Shown piece by piece: positions 22,721-31,066 of a stretch of DNA of 36,107 bases. The notes below the pieces were generated by a model. It did not search any database, was not told the origin of the DNA, and worked only from the letters and a program-made list of their open reading frames with translations. This DNA comes from Actinomycetes bacterium (lineage in GTDB: Bacteria > Actinomycetota > Acidimicrobiia > Acidimicrobiales > Palsa-688). Position numbers and translations under genes: made by a program. The stretch covers positions 1 through 36,107 of the forward strand of contig JAKBAM010000029.1 of assembly GCA_021809105.1 (NCBI GenBank). The letters run 5' to 3'. The number at the start of each line of letters is the position of its first letter. Positions within the stretch are counted from its first letter, which is position 1.

Positions 22721-23907
22721 TACGGGATCTTCATGAGCCGGGCGAGGTTGCCGCCCATGATCGCCCGCTGGTCCTCGAGCGGCAACGAGGCGATGTCCTC
22801 GGAGAACGCGAGGGGGTCGCGCAGGCCCTCGGGGTGCGGGAAGTCCGAGCCGAACATGCTGTTGGCCACGCCGAGCATGCCGATGAGCTCTACCGGGTTC
22901 GGGTCGCGGAAAATGTGGATCCAGATGTTGCGACGCAGCACTTCGAGTGGGTCTTCGTCGAACAGGCCAGGTGCGCGTTCGTAGGCCTCGCCGAAATGCC
23001 TCAGCATCGGGCGGGTCCACTCGTTGAAGTGCTCGACGATCACGACCTTCAGGCGCGGGAAGCGAGTGAGCATGCCATGGCCGATCATCGACGCGATGAG
23101 ATCGCTGCTCTGCGAGCGAGGCGTGGCCAAAGCTCGAAAAGGTGCGGACGCGCCGTGGGGGCGCTCGAAGTAACCGCCGCCCTCCGGGGTGGCGTCGAGC
23201 TCGGCAAGGTCGACGGGATAACGCTGGTTTACGGTGTTGTGCAGCCCGACGACGACATCCTTCTCCTGCATGGCTTCCCAGAACGGGTCGAACTCCGGAA
23301 GGGCGAACGACCGTGGCCCGGCGAATCCGAACACGGGCGCAGGACGGATGTAGACGATCCTGGCCCCACGGTCGGTCACCCAGTCGAGCTCCTCGATAGC
23401 GCGCTCCACGCTCGCCATTCCGATCGCCGGCGTGGCAAAGATCGCGTCCTCGTAGCCAAAGGTCCAGTGCTCGTACATCCACTCGTTCAGCGCGTGCAAC
23501 ACGGCGTGCGCGGCGAGGGGATCCTCGGGAAGTGCCTGCTCGATAACGCTGGCGAGGGTCGGCCACATCAGAGATCGGGTGATTCCGAACTCCTGCATCA
23601 GCTCGTAACGGGGCTCGACGTCGAAGAAGGCGTCCAGCCCGGCGATCGAGCGACGCTGTAGTGGGTCGTCATGACCGCCAGGGGGTGCGACCCGTTGAAA
23701 CGTCGGGTTCGGGATAGCGCGGCTGATCCGATCCTTGACTGCAAGCTTGGTCCGGTTGCCCTCCTGGATGTACTTGACGATGCCCTTGTACGCGGGCGGC
23801 AGGAATTTCGTAAAGGCGTCCGTGTTCTCGTACATGTGATTGTCGGAGTCAAAAACCGGGTGCTCCAACTGACGTTCCCGAACGAAGTAGAGCTCGTTAT
23901 CAGTCAT
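22720..23907 (-). CDS. Amidohydrolase-related (amidohydrolase-2, TIM-barrel) protein
   Basis: A 395-residue TIM-barrel metal hydrolase/decarboxylase of the PF04909 type. FDSDNHMYE gives the metal DxH (D22, H24), GLHNTVNQR and VIVEHFNEW carry later histidines, and GSDFPHPEG has the final metal Asp. Relatives include ACMSD-like decarboxylases and many actinobacterial proteins in aromatic, steroid and terpenoid islands. The ATG at 23905-23907 is chosen for the GAGGAAA site before it; the frame extends 24 codons upstream without support. It is downstream of an EthD-like gene (26 bases) and an IclR gene, forming one operon. The substrate is unknown: hydrolysis of a ring product or decarboxylation are both possible. 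Confidence 0.88.
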   Translation of the reverse strand: MTDNELYFVRERQLEHPVFDSDNHMYENTDAFTKFLPPAYKGIVKYIQEGNRTKLAVKDRISRAIPNPTFQRVAPPGGHDDPLQRRSIAGLDAFFDVEPRYELMQEFGITRSLMWPTLASVIEQALPEDPLAAHAVLHALNEWMYEHWTFGYEDAIFATPAIGMASVERAIEELDWVTDRGARIVYIRPAPVFGFAGPRSFALPEFDPFWEAMQEKDVVVGLHNTVNQRYPVDLAELDATPEGGGYFERPHGASAPFRALATPRSQSSDLIASMIGHGMLTRFPRLKVVIVEHFNEWTRPMLRHFGEAYERAPGLFDEDPLEVLRRNIWIHIFRDPNPVELIGMLGVANSMFGSDFPHPEGLRDPLAFSEDIASLPLEDQRAIMGGNLARLMKIP

Positions 23908-23933
23908 TCGCGCTTTCCTCGAGGATCGAACCT

Positions 23934-24686
23934 TCACAGCACTCGGTGCGTGTAGCCCTGGAACAGCCGCGGCGGCCATTTGTCGAAGCTCTCCTCACCC
24001 AGCCCGAGTTTGGGATCGTAGCGCTCGCCCGGCCCCGGCATGAACGCGTCCGATAGGTAGTCGGAGATGCCGTTGACGACCCAAGCCGTCGGCGTGATGG
24101 GCTCGAGCACCCTGTTCTGTATGTACCACTGGCCCTTGGTCCGCTCGCCTCGCTCCTTGTGAATCCGGCGGGACTCGTCGCTGTCGGCTTCACGGCCGTC
24201 GAGGTGCCCGGCGTGGATGTACCAGTTCCGGTCGTAAAATTCTGGCGTCGTGCCGTCGAGGCGCTCGTTGATCCACAACAGTTGCTTGTGGGGCAGTTGC
24301 GTTCCGGGAGCCACGGGATCGCTCTCGTCGAAGATCGGCGTCTGATGCACCCGCCACCCCTGGACATGGCCGCAGTTCGCGCCGAGGACAGCGTTGACGG
24401 GGTCGGTGGGGACATATGCCTCCGATGACATGATCTGGAGTACCGCATCGACACGCCGGTCGGCTGCTCCGACCTTGACGAGCGCGCCGGAGAACACGTG
24501 GGGGTCCTGGGCGGCGACGAAGACCGCCGTCGTGGCGGGAACCAAGCTCCCGGCGGCTTTGGCCAGGTCGCTCAGGACGTATTCCTGGAACTCCTTCGTT
24601 CCGGCCTCCGGGGGCCGCACCAGGGTCCAGACCAGCTTGTCTCTTACCTGGGCCCGAGGTGGTTGGGCGGTTGGTCTCTCGCTCAT
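23934..24686 (-). CDS. Conserved protein, possible EthD-like dimeric alpha/beta barrel
   Basis: A 250-residue protein with two similar halves of ferredoxin-like pattern. The clearest hint is LLWINERLDGTTPEFYDRNWYIHAGHLDG, which resembles the EthD signature (strand, then FxxxWxxxHxxL). EthD-like proteins accompany oxygenase and hydrolase pathways, but their role is poorly known. The ATG overlaps the IclR stop (ATGA), so it is co-translated with that regulator and precedes the metal hydrolase. No signal or membrane segment. The family assignment is tentative; an uncharacterised pathway enzyme or chaperone is equally possible. Confidence 0.6.
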   Translation of the reverse strand: MSERPTAQPPRAQVRDKLVWTLVRPPEAGTKEFQEYVLSDLAKAAGSLVPATTAVFVAAQDPHVFSGALVKVGAADRRVDAVLQIMSSEAYVPTDPVNAVLGANCGHVQGWRVHQTPIFDESDPVAPGTQLPHKQLLWINERLDGTTPEFYDRNWYIHAGHLDGREADSDESRRIHKERGERTKGQWYIQNRVLEPITPTAWVVNGISDYLSDAFMPGPGERYDPKLGLGEESFDKWPPRLFQGYTHRVL

Positions 24687-25600
24687 TGGCTGCCGCGGTC
24701 GGTGTTCCGCTTGTTGGCCGCGCCTCGCCGATGCCGTAGGTCTAGCTCGGTGGGGGCTCGTCCCCCGCTTTTCCTCGTGGCCACGAGGGCGGCGTCTCTG
24801 ACCTGTTCGGCATAGGCTAAGACCTCCTCCCGAGATAATCCCGGCGGAAAGCCGTCGAGGGTGATCGCGACCAGCGACTCACCGGAGGGGTCGAAGACGG
24901 GCGCCGCGATCATGACCACGTCGAACTGGGTTCCGGCCTCGAGCGAGGACACCACCTGGTACGAGCGGGCTCGCAGTCCCGCAGCCATGTCAACCGGCGA
25001 TCTCGGCGAGCTTGGACGGATGGGCTCGGTGTCGCGAACTGCAGCGTGGCTGGCATCGGATTCGATACCGACCGCCCATCCGAGAGATCTCACCTCCTCC
25101 AGCACTTCGGCCATGGCGTCGGGGTCCGCGCATCGGGCCAACCATTTTGCAGGGTCGCGCCACGCCACGAAGACCGCACCGATCGGAGGTTCGAGCGGTA
25201 TCCGCACACCGACCTGGGCGCCGATGCCACGCGGCCGATGTTCACCGGCTCGGGCAAGGAACACGATCTCGTCGCCGGCGACCGCGGTCACCGATACCCC
25301 AAGCTGCGTTTCCTCGCCCAGTCGCCGGGCCTCGTCCCGAGCGTGGTCTATGGCCGGGTGGCGCTCCAAGGCCGCGCTGCCCAGGGCGACCACAGAAGGG
25401 CCCAGCGCGTAGCTCTTCAGCCGCGGGTGGCGCACGACATAACCCGCCTCTGCCAGCGCGTTGAGCACCGCGTGAGTGGACGCCAGGTTGATGTCGAGAC
25501 GCGCCGCCAAATCAGAGAGCGTGTGCTGCTCGCGAACGTGGGCGGCGAGGAAGTCGAGGACGGCCACCGCTCGAGTCGCGGCCAGGGCGGGACGAGCCAT
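24683..25600 (-). CDS. IclR family transcriptional regulator
   Basis: A 305-residue regulator with the IclR winged helix at about 12-66 (TLSDLAARLDINLASTHAVLNALAEAGYV, then a wing) and a GAF-like effector domain from about residue 80 to 270. It heads the operon with the EthD-like and metal-hydrolase genes and is divergent, by 64 bases, from the second D-aminoacylase-like hydrolase and the cupin; it probably controls both directions in response to a pathway acid. Its ATG has no ribosome site but sits six bases after a -10 box, so the mRNA is probably leaderless. The C-terminal 35 residues are basic and probably disordered. Confidence 0.92.
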   Translation of the reverse strand: MARPALAATRAVAVLDFLAAHVREQHTLSDLAARLDINLASTHAVLNALAEAGYVVRHPRLKSYALGPSVVALGSAALERHPAIDHARDEARRLGEETQLGVSVTAVAGDEIVFLARAGEHRPRGIGAQVGVRIPLEPPIGAVFVAWRDPAKWLARCADPDAMAEVLEEVRSLGWAVGIESDASHAAVRDTEPIRPSSPRSPVDMAAGLRARSYQVVSSLEAGTQFDVVMIAAPVFDPSGESLVAITLDGFPPGLSREEVLAYAEQVRDAALVATRKSGGRAPTELDLRHRRGAANKRNTDRGSQ

Positions 25601-25606
25601 GGGTGC

Positions 25607-25636
25607 GTTATACTACCAATGGCTTCTACATTGCAA
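25607..25636 (-). promoter_or_regulatory. iclR promoter, probably leaderless
   Basis: On the minus strand TTGCAA (25631-25636) and TATAAC (25607-25612) are 18 bases apart. Six bases after the -10 box comes the ATG, so transcription should start at its first base. The upstream part of this region must also hold the plus-strand promoter of the 25665 gene. Confidence 0.6.
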
Positions 25637-25664
25637 AACTCAGCAACGGGACGGAGCGGCGAAG

Positions 25665-27380
25665 GTGTTTGACTCCTTGATATCGGGCGGGCTGGTGGTT
25701 GACGGCCTGGGAGGGGAGCCCTTCCGAGCCGATGTGGCGGTGGAGGGCGGCCGGGTCGTCGCGATCGGGAAGCTCGACGAGCCTGCCAGACAAGTGATCG
25801 AGGCGGACGGGTTGGTGGTGAGCCCCGGCTTCATCGATCCCCACACCCACTACGACGCCCAGCTGTTCTGGGATCCGCTTGCCACCCCGTCGATCTGGCA
25901 CGGCGTCACCACCGTGATCGGCGGCAACTGCGGCTTCACCCTGGCCCCTCTCAAAGATCGCGACGCGGACTACCTTCGGCGCATGATGGCCCAGGTCGAG
26001 GGCATGTCCCTCGACGCCCTCGAGCAAGGTGTGCCGTGGACATGGCAGACCTTTGGGGAGTACCTCGATTCGCTGGAAGGGACGACCGCGGTGAATGCCG
26101 GATTCATGGTCGGCCACTCGGCTCTCCGGCGCTTCGTGATGGGCGAGGACTTCGCGCGCGCGGCCTCGGACCGGGAGCGCCAGGAGATCGGCGCTTTGCT
26201 GCGCCAGTCACTCCGCGACGGGGGGTTGGGCCTGTCTACGTCCCGCTCCTCGACCCACATCGCCGGCGACGGTCAGCCTGTACCGAGCCGCTGGGCCGAC
26301 GAGGTCGAGCTGCTGGAGCTGTGCGGCATCGTCGGCGAGCGGGAGGGGACGTCGCTCGAGCTGATCAGCGAAGGATGCATCGGGCGGTTCAGCGAGGATG
26401 AGGTCCAGCTGCTCTCCGAGATGAGCCGAACGGCCGACCGTCCGCTCAACTGGAACGTGCTCACCGTCGACGCGCAAGACGCCGGAAAGATCGAGCACCA
26501 ACTCGGCCCCTCACGGCGGGCGCGCGACATTGGCGGCCGGGTGGTGGCCCTCACCATGCCGATCTTCGCCGACATGAACATGAGTTTTCTCACCTATTGC
26601 GCCCTATGGCTGCTGCCAGGTTGGAGAGACGTCCTCAACGTCGACGTTCCGGAGCGGATCCGGCGCCTCCAAGATCCGGCGACCAGATCCCGAATGGCCG
26701 AGCTAGCGCAAGGCTCGAACCTGGGCCGTCTCGCCGAGTTCGGCCGGTACTTGATCGGGGACGTGGTCTCCGAGGCCAACGAGCCTTACCGCAACCGTCT
26801 GGTCGGCGACATCGCGGCCGAGCGAGGGCAGGACGCCTTCACGACCATCGTGGATATCGTCGCCGCCGACGATCTGAAGACGGTCCTTTGGCCCCTTCCC
26901 GCCGCCGACACCGATACCGACTGGGATCTGCGGAGGCAGCTCTGGGAGGACCCTGACGTGCTGCTCGGCGGGTCCGACGCGGGTGCCCACCTGGACCGCA
27001 TGCTCGGATCGCCTTACACCACGCGATTCCTCGCCGACACGCTCCGCGGCCGCCGGCTGGTCAGCCTGCAGAGGGCCGTACAGCTGATGACCGACGTCCC
27101 TGCCCGACTCTTCGGCCTTACCGGCCGCGGTCGCGTCGCCACCGGCTATCACGCCGATCTGGTCCTGCTCGACCCCGCCACGGTCGACGCGTCTGCCGCC
27201 CGAAGCACGTTCGATCTTCCCGGCGGCGGAAAGCGTCTCGTCGCCGACCCGACCGGGGTGGAGAGAGTGATCGTCAACGGCACCACCGTCATGGCCGAGG
27301 GCAAGCCGACCGGGAGCACCTGCGGCACGGTACTTCGATCAGGCCGGGACACCGCCGGTACGAATGTTCGGGCAAGCTGA
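25665..27380 (+). CDS. Amidohydrolase, N-acyl-D-amino-acid deacylase (D-aminoacylase) family
   Basis: A 571-residue paralog of 1323-3062. It opens FDSLISGGLVVDGLGGEPF and has PGFIDPHTHYD (metal H60 and H62), GGNCGFTLAP with the bridging Cys, and GGSDAGAHLDR with the late Asp. The middle histidines of characterised D-aminoacylases are missing: ISEGCIGRF and NWNVLTV occupy the equivalent places, so metal content or chemistry may differ. The GTG at 25665 is chosen since GGAG is eight bases before it and similarity begins there; the frame continues left without support. It is followed 27 bases later by a cupin gene and is divergent from iclR. Hydrolysis of an amide, lactam or cyclic compound is likely. 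Confidence 0.86.
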   Translation: MFDSLISGGLVVDGLGGEPFRADVAVEGGRVVAIGKLDEPARQVIEADGLVVSPGFIDPHTHYDAQLFWDPLATPSIWHGVTTVIGGNCGFTLAPLKDRDADYLRRMMAQVEGMSLDALEQGVPWTWQTFGEYLDSLEGTTAVNAGFMVGHSALRRFVMGEDFARAASDRERQEIGALLRQSLRDGGLGLSTSRSSTHIAGDGQPVPSRWADEVELLELCGIVGEREGTSLELISEGCIGRFSEDEVQLLSEMSRTADRPLNWNVLTVDAQDAGKIEHQLGPSRRARDIGGRVVALTMPIFADMNMSFLTYCALWLLPGWRDVLNVDVPERIRRLQDPATRSRMAELAQGSNLGRLAEFGRYLIGDVVSEANEPYRNRLVGDIAAERGQDAFTTIVDIVAADDLKTVLWPLPAADTDTDWDLRRQLWEDPDVLLGGSDAGAHLDRMLGSPYTTRFLADTLRGRRLVSLQRAVQLMTDVPARLFGLTGRGRVATGYHADLVLLDPATVDASAARSTFDLPGGGKRLVADPTGVERVIVNGTTVMAEGKPTGSTCGTVLRSGRDTAGTNVRAS

Positions 27381-27407
27381 GCTAGAGCGACGAGGGGAGC
27401 ACAAAGA

Positions 27408-27875
27408 ATGTCTGACACAACCAGTAAACGTCGATCCCTATTTTTCGACGTACGCCGAAGCTCCGACGACGAGAAGGTGGCCCCGATGGACCCGGACCCA
27501 TCGGGCGCCAGCAGGCCCGCGGGGGGACGCGAGTATTTTGCCGGGCGCGCCGAGCGGCGAGTCCTCGTCTCCAATCCCGATGACGACGGGTTGAGCCTGA
27601 CTGCCATCAAGTTCGCACCGGGCACCTTGCTTCCGACTCATCGCCACGACGTGGACTACATCGAGTTAGTGCTCGAGGGAGAAGTCCACCACGGGAACCG
27701 GATCCTGAGAGCCGGCGAAGGCGTGTTCCGCAATGCGGGGACGCCGTATTCGTTCTGGGCCGGACCGGAAGGCGCCACGGTCGCCGACTTCCGCGCTCAC
27801 ACTTTCTATCGGACCGAATACATCGACCCTCCGGACAAGTGGCCACCGCACCGGCTACCTCTGACCCCCGACTGA
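27408..27875 (+). CDS. Cupin-domain protein
   Basis: A 155-residue single-cupin protein: PGTLLPTHRHDVDYIELVLEGEV gives the first cupin motif (H78, H80, E86), and AGEGVFRNAGTPYSF the second, where the usual histidine is absent. Such small cupins serve as metal-dependent dioxygenases, isomerases or ligand-binding proteins. GAGGGGAG eight bases before the ATG supports the start. It is co-transcribed with the D-aminoacylase-like gene. The precise reaction is unknown. Confidence 0.85.
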   Translation: MSDTTSKRRSLFFDVRRSSDDEKVAPMDPDPSGASRPAGGREYFAGRAERRVLVSNPDDDGLSLTAIKFAPGTLLPTHRHDVDYIELVLEGEVHHGNRILRAGEGVFRNAGTPYSFWAGPEGATVADFRAHTFYRTEYIDPPDKWPPHRLPLTPD

Positions 27876-27886
27876 CCGCCCCCGAC

Positions 27887-27898
27887 CGCCCCGGGGCG
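27887..27898. terminator. Perfect GC palindrome between convergent genes
   Basis: CGCCCCGGGGCG is self-complementary over 12 bases and lies between the cupin stop and the alpha/beta-hydrolase stop. With no loop and no T-run it is at best a weak bidirectional terminator. Confidence 0.3.
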
Positions 27899-27903
27899 CG
27901 GCG

Positions 27904-28704
27904 CTATCCCCTCGCAGGGAGCCCGAGCGACTCGATCCAGGCCTGCACGAGCGCGTTGAACTCGGCGGGCCGCTCTTGGTGCAGCCAGTGCCCGGCCCCC
28001 TCCCATCCGATGGATCGCGAACGATCATCGCGAAAGATGTCTGTTTCCACGCCGACTCTGTTCGGATCCGCGTAGAAGCTGAGGACCGGGCACGACCGGC
28101 GGGCCAAGTAGGGCCTGCTATTGGAGACCAACGTCAGTCCTTTGACCTGCGTTTCCAGCGCTTGGCGCAACACGTGGGGAGGTACACCGGCAGCCCGGCG
28201 CAGTTGCCAGGCGCGCACCGCCGGGTCGCGCCCCGGTGAATCGAGCCCGGCGAAGAGCTGCTGGACGAGCTCGCCCGGGTCGGCGTCCCGCAGGGCAGCA
28301 ATAAATGGTTCCATGGCCCCAGCCGTCTCGTCGGGGAGCAAGTAGGCGGGGTCGACGCAGACGGCGCCCGCGACCAGTGCGGGGTGCTCGACGGCCAGCG
28401 CGCTGACCACGATTCCGCCGAGCGAGTGCCCTACAGCTACCACCGGGGGGGCGTCCAGGGCCCTGAGGAGACCGGCCAGGTCCCCGGCCAGGGTGACCGC
28501 CGAGTAGCCGTCACCGGGCGCGCTCGATCGCCCGTGGCCGCGCAGGTCAACTGCAATCACGCGGTGGCGCTCGACGAAATACGGCAGCTGCCAGCTCCAG
28601 TCGTGGGAGTCGCAGGCGTAGCCGTGGACGAGGAGCAGCGAGCACTCGCCGGTTCCCTCGTCGGTGTAGAAGAGCCTTACCTCACCTACGTCGGCGAAAG
28701 CCAC
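27904..28704 (-). CDS. Alpha/beta-hydrolase
   Basis: A 266-residue hydrolase with the oxyanion HGYACDSHDW (HG at 27-28), the nucleophile elbow GHSLGG (Ser94) and catalytic His239 in GAGHWLHQERP; an Asp in the SFYADPNR region probably completes the triad. Enzymes of this kind cleave esters, lactones or C-C bonds of ring-fission products (MhpC/HsaD-like), but nothing in the sequence fixes the substrate. It is a single gene on the minus strand, divergent from the binding protein at 28862. Confidence 0.88.
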   Translation of the reverse strand: MAFADVGEVRLFYTDEGTGECSLLLVHGYACDSHDWSWQLPYFVERHRVIAVDLRGHGRSSAPGDGYSAVTLAGDLAGLLRALDAPPVVAVGHSLGGIVVSALAVEHPALVAGAVCVDPAYLLPDETAGAMEPFIAALRDADPGELVQQLFAGLDSPGRDPAVRAWQLRRAAGVPPHVLRQALETQVKGLTLVSNSRPYLARRSCPVLSFYADPNRVGVETDIFRDDRSRSIGWEGAGHWLHQERPAEFNALVQAWIESLGLPARG

Positions 28705-28794
28705 GCCGCCCCCTTACGAACTTGAAGCCGGGCTACCCGATAGCAGCGACGGCTCGAAGCTGCAGACGGTACCCGAGGATGCCGTGATCCTGCC

Positions 28795-28800
28795 TAGAGT
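28795..28800 (+). promoter_or_regulatory. Candidate -10 element for the binding-protein gene at 28862
   Basis: TAGAGT fits the actinobacterial TANNNT pattern, 62 bases before the ATG and 25 bases before motif site C. The -35 box is not convincing. Confidence 0.3.
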
Positions 28801-28824
28801 TGCGTTGCAGACCGGGCAGTGGCA

Positions 28825-28838
28825 CGATCTCGATGTCA
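28825..28838 (+). promoter_or_regulatory. Shared promoter motif, site C
   Basis: CGATCTCGATGTCA, differing from site A at one base, 23 bases before the ATG of the second binding-protein gene and in the divergent interval with the alpha/beta hydrolase. Confidence 0.45.
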
Positions 28839-28861
28839 ATTCATTAGGGGGAGGGGACACG

Positions 28862-30085
28862 ATGATCCGTTCGAAAAGGGTGATCGCTGCGCTGGCGGCC
28901 ACCACACTCGTCGCTGGCGCTTGCGGTAGCTCCCCCAAGCCCGCCGCCAACGCCACGAGCGGCAAGACCTACACGATAGGGGTCCTGACCGACCTGACCG
29001 GCCCGGGATCCAACACCGGGTCGACGACCCTGCAGGGCATCAAAGCTGGTATCGGGCTGGCCACGAAGCAGGGCTACCACATCAAGTACGTCACCGCCGA
29101 CACTGGGACCTCTCTGACCCAAACCCTCACCGCCGCCAAGACCCTCGTCGAGCAGGACCACGTGTTCGCGGTGATCCAGGTCTCCGTGGTCGGGTTCGCC
29201 GCCGCCAGCTACCTGACCTCAGCAGGGATCCCGGTCATCGGTGGGAACGTAGACGGACCGGAGTGGCTCACCGCCCGCAACATGTTCTCCGTCTTCGGTT
29301 ATGCCGACTACACCAAGGTCCAGACCACCCTCGGGCAGATCTTCAAGCAGCTCGGCGCGACCAACTTCGGCGGTGTCGCTTACAGCATCGAGCCCTCGTC
29401 CTATGACAATGTCAAAGGCAGCGCTATATCGGCCCAGGTAGCCGGCCTGAAGGTCGGATACCTCAACACCCAGCTTTCGATTGGGACCACCGACATGGGA
29501 CCTATAGCACTCGCCATGAAGAGCGATGGGGTCAACGCGGTGTATCCGGCGGTCACGTCCCAGACATCGTTCGCTCTGGTCAACCAGCTGCGGCAGCTCG
29601 GGGTCAGCTTCAAGGCCCTCCTGCCTACCGGGTACGGCGGCGATCTGACCGGGGGCGGCCCGGGGGCAGCCCAGGCCGCCCAGGGCGTCTACTTCACGGA
29701 TGGCTTCGAACCCTTCGAGATGCAGACAGCTGCCACCAAACGCATGGCCAGCGCGTTGAAGACCTATGCCGGATGGACTGGGGACCCAACCATCAGCGAG
29801 TACATGGCCTACCTGTCGATCGACGCACTGGTCAAGGGCCTGCAAGCCGGTGGCTCGAACCCGACGCAGGCGTCGTTCATAAACACGATGCTCGGGATAA
29901 CCAATTACAACGCCGCGGGTCTGTGGGGAGGGCGCACGTCGTCGTTCGCTCTTGCCGGACGCGGATCGGTCTCCGGCGCGGACAACTGCGATTGGATCAC
30001 CCAGTACTCCGGATCGACCTTCCATCTCGTGCCGCACCTGGATCCCATCTGCGGCCAGAACGTGCCCGGGAAGACCGTCAGCTAG
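28862..30085 (+). CDS. ABC transporter substrate-binding lipoprotein (Peripla_BP_6)
   Basis: A 407-residue lipoprotein receptor. The ATG after GGGGGAGGGG gives a lipoprotein signal (MIRSKR, hydrophobic stretch, lipobox LVAGAC with Cys21), then the fold starting YTIGVLTDLTG. It is homologous along its length to 15504-16772, including the ADNC and DPICGQNV end, so a disulfide between the two late cysteines is plausible in both. It is followed by an F420-type oxidoreductase 18 bases later, again with no permease or ATPase gene. Ligand unknown; pathway substrate capture is inferred. An upstream extension of the frame by 26 codons is rejected for lack of ribosome site and of signal peptide. Confidence 0.93.
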   Translation: MIRSKRVIAALAATTLVAGACGSSPKPAANATSGKTYTIGVLTDLTGPGSNTGSTTLQGIKAGIGLATKQGYHIKYVTADTGTSLTQTLTAAKTLVEQDHVFAVIQVSVVGFAAASYLTSAGIPVIGGNVDGPEWLTARNMFSVFGYADYTKVQTTLGQIFKQLGATNFGGVAYSIEPSSYDNVKGSAISAQVAGLKVGYLNTQLSIGTTDMGPIALAMKSDGVNAVYPAVTSQTSFALVNQLRQLGVSFKALLPTGYGGDLTGGGPGAAQAAQGVYFTDGFEPFEMQTAATKRMASALKTYAGWTGDPTISEYMAYLSIDALVKGLQAGGSNPTQASFINTMLGITNYNAAGLWGGRTSSFALAGRGSVSGADNCDWITQYSGSTFHLVPHLDPICGQNVPGKTVS

Positions 30086-30103
30086 AGGCAGGAACGAGCC
30101 GAC

Positions 30104-31033
30104 TTGGAATCGACGATCAAGGGCGCCTTCACCGTCGGCTTGGTGACGTCCGGTGACATCGGCCGGGTGCAGGAATTGGAGCGCCTGCCGATCGACTCAC
30201 TGTGGACAGGGGGTCATATCGCGTCGCGAAACCCGTCGACCGAGGCCCTGATGAACCTGGCTCGCCTGTCGGCGGTCACCGAACGGGTAAAGATCGGGAC
30301 TTCGATCCTTCTACTGCCGCTGTATCCGCCGGCGATCGTGGCCAAGCAGATCGCCGATCTCGACAACGCCACGGGAGGACGGCTGGTCCTCGGTGTCGGC
30401 GTCGGCGGCGAATATCCTCAGGAGTTCCGCGCCTGCCAGGTCCCGATCACCGAGCGAGGCCGGCGGACCGACGAGGCGATCCCGCTCCTCCGGAAGCTGT
30501 GGACAGGGAAGGCGGTCTCGCATGGCGGCCGCTTCTACTCGATGGAGGACGTCAAGGTTCATCCCGCCCCTGCCCAGCCCGGCGGTCCCCCGATAGTGGT
30601 GGCCGGGAGGAAGGAGCCGGCCATGCGGCGTGCCGCAACTCTGGGCGACGGATGGATGCCGTACTTGTACTCCCCCCGGCGATACGCCGCTTCCGTGGGT
30701 GAGATACGCCGGATCGCCGCCGACGAAGGCCGCGACCTCACCAACTTCGGTTGGTACGCCTGGGTCTTCGTCAACGTCGACCCAGACGGCGACACGGCCC
30801 GCGCACAAGCGGCCAGGGCGATGGGAGGCCAGTACAACCAGGACTTCCGGGCGATGGTCGACAACGTAGCCGCAGCCGGGACGCCCGGCGAGGTCACACA
30901 GAAGGTGAAGGCCTTCGTCGACGCTGGAGCCCGTCATTTGATCTTCATGCCCGCCACCGCCGACAGCGGCGGCGACATGATCGTCCGCAGGCTCCTCGAG
31001 GAGGTTGTCCCCGCCGTCCGCGAGCAGGCGTGA
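30104..31033 (+). CDS. F420-dependent luciferase-like (LLM) oxidoreductase
   Basis: A 309-residue LLM-fold enzyme, divergent from the one at 19382-20398. The TIM barrel shows SLWTGGHI, IGTSILLLPLYPP, DNATGGRLVLGVGVGGEYPQEF (signature region) and AATLGDGWMPYLYSP. Members use F420 or flavin for hydride transfer or monooxygenation. The TTG start at 30104 has AGGA about eleven bases upstream; a better start is not seen. It is co-transcribed with the binding protein, as its neighbour, suggesting that both serve the same imported compound. Confidence 0.88.
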   Translation: MESTIKGAFTVGLVTSGDIGRVQELERLPIDSLWTGGHIASRNPSTEALMNLARLSAVTERVKIGTSILLLPLYPPAIVAKQIADLDNATGGRLVLGVGVGGEYPQEFRACQVPITERGRRTDEAIPLLRKLWTGKAVSHGGRFYSMEDVKVHPAPAQPGGPPIVVAGRKEPAMRRAATLGDGWMPYLYSPRRYAASVGEIRRIAADEGRDLTNFGWYAWVFVNVDPDGDTARAQAARAMGGQYNQDFRAMVDNVAAAGTPGEVTQKVKAFVDAGARHLIFMPATADSGGDMIVRRLLEEVVPAVREQA

Positions 31034-31066
31034 TCTAGGCATGCTCGCGCCCTACGCAGTTCTCCC

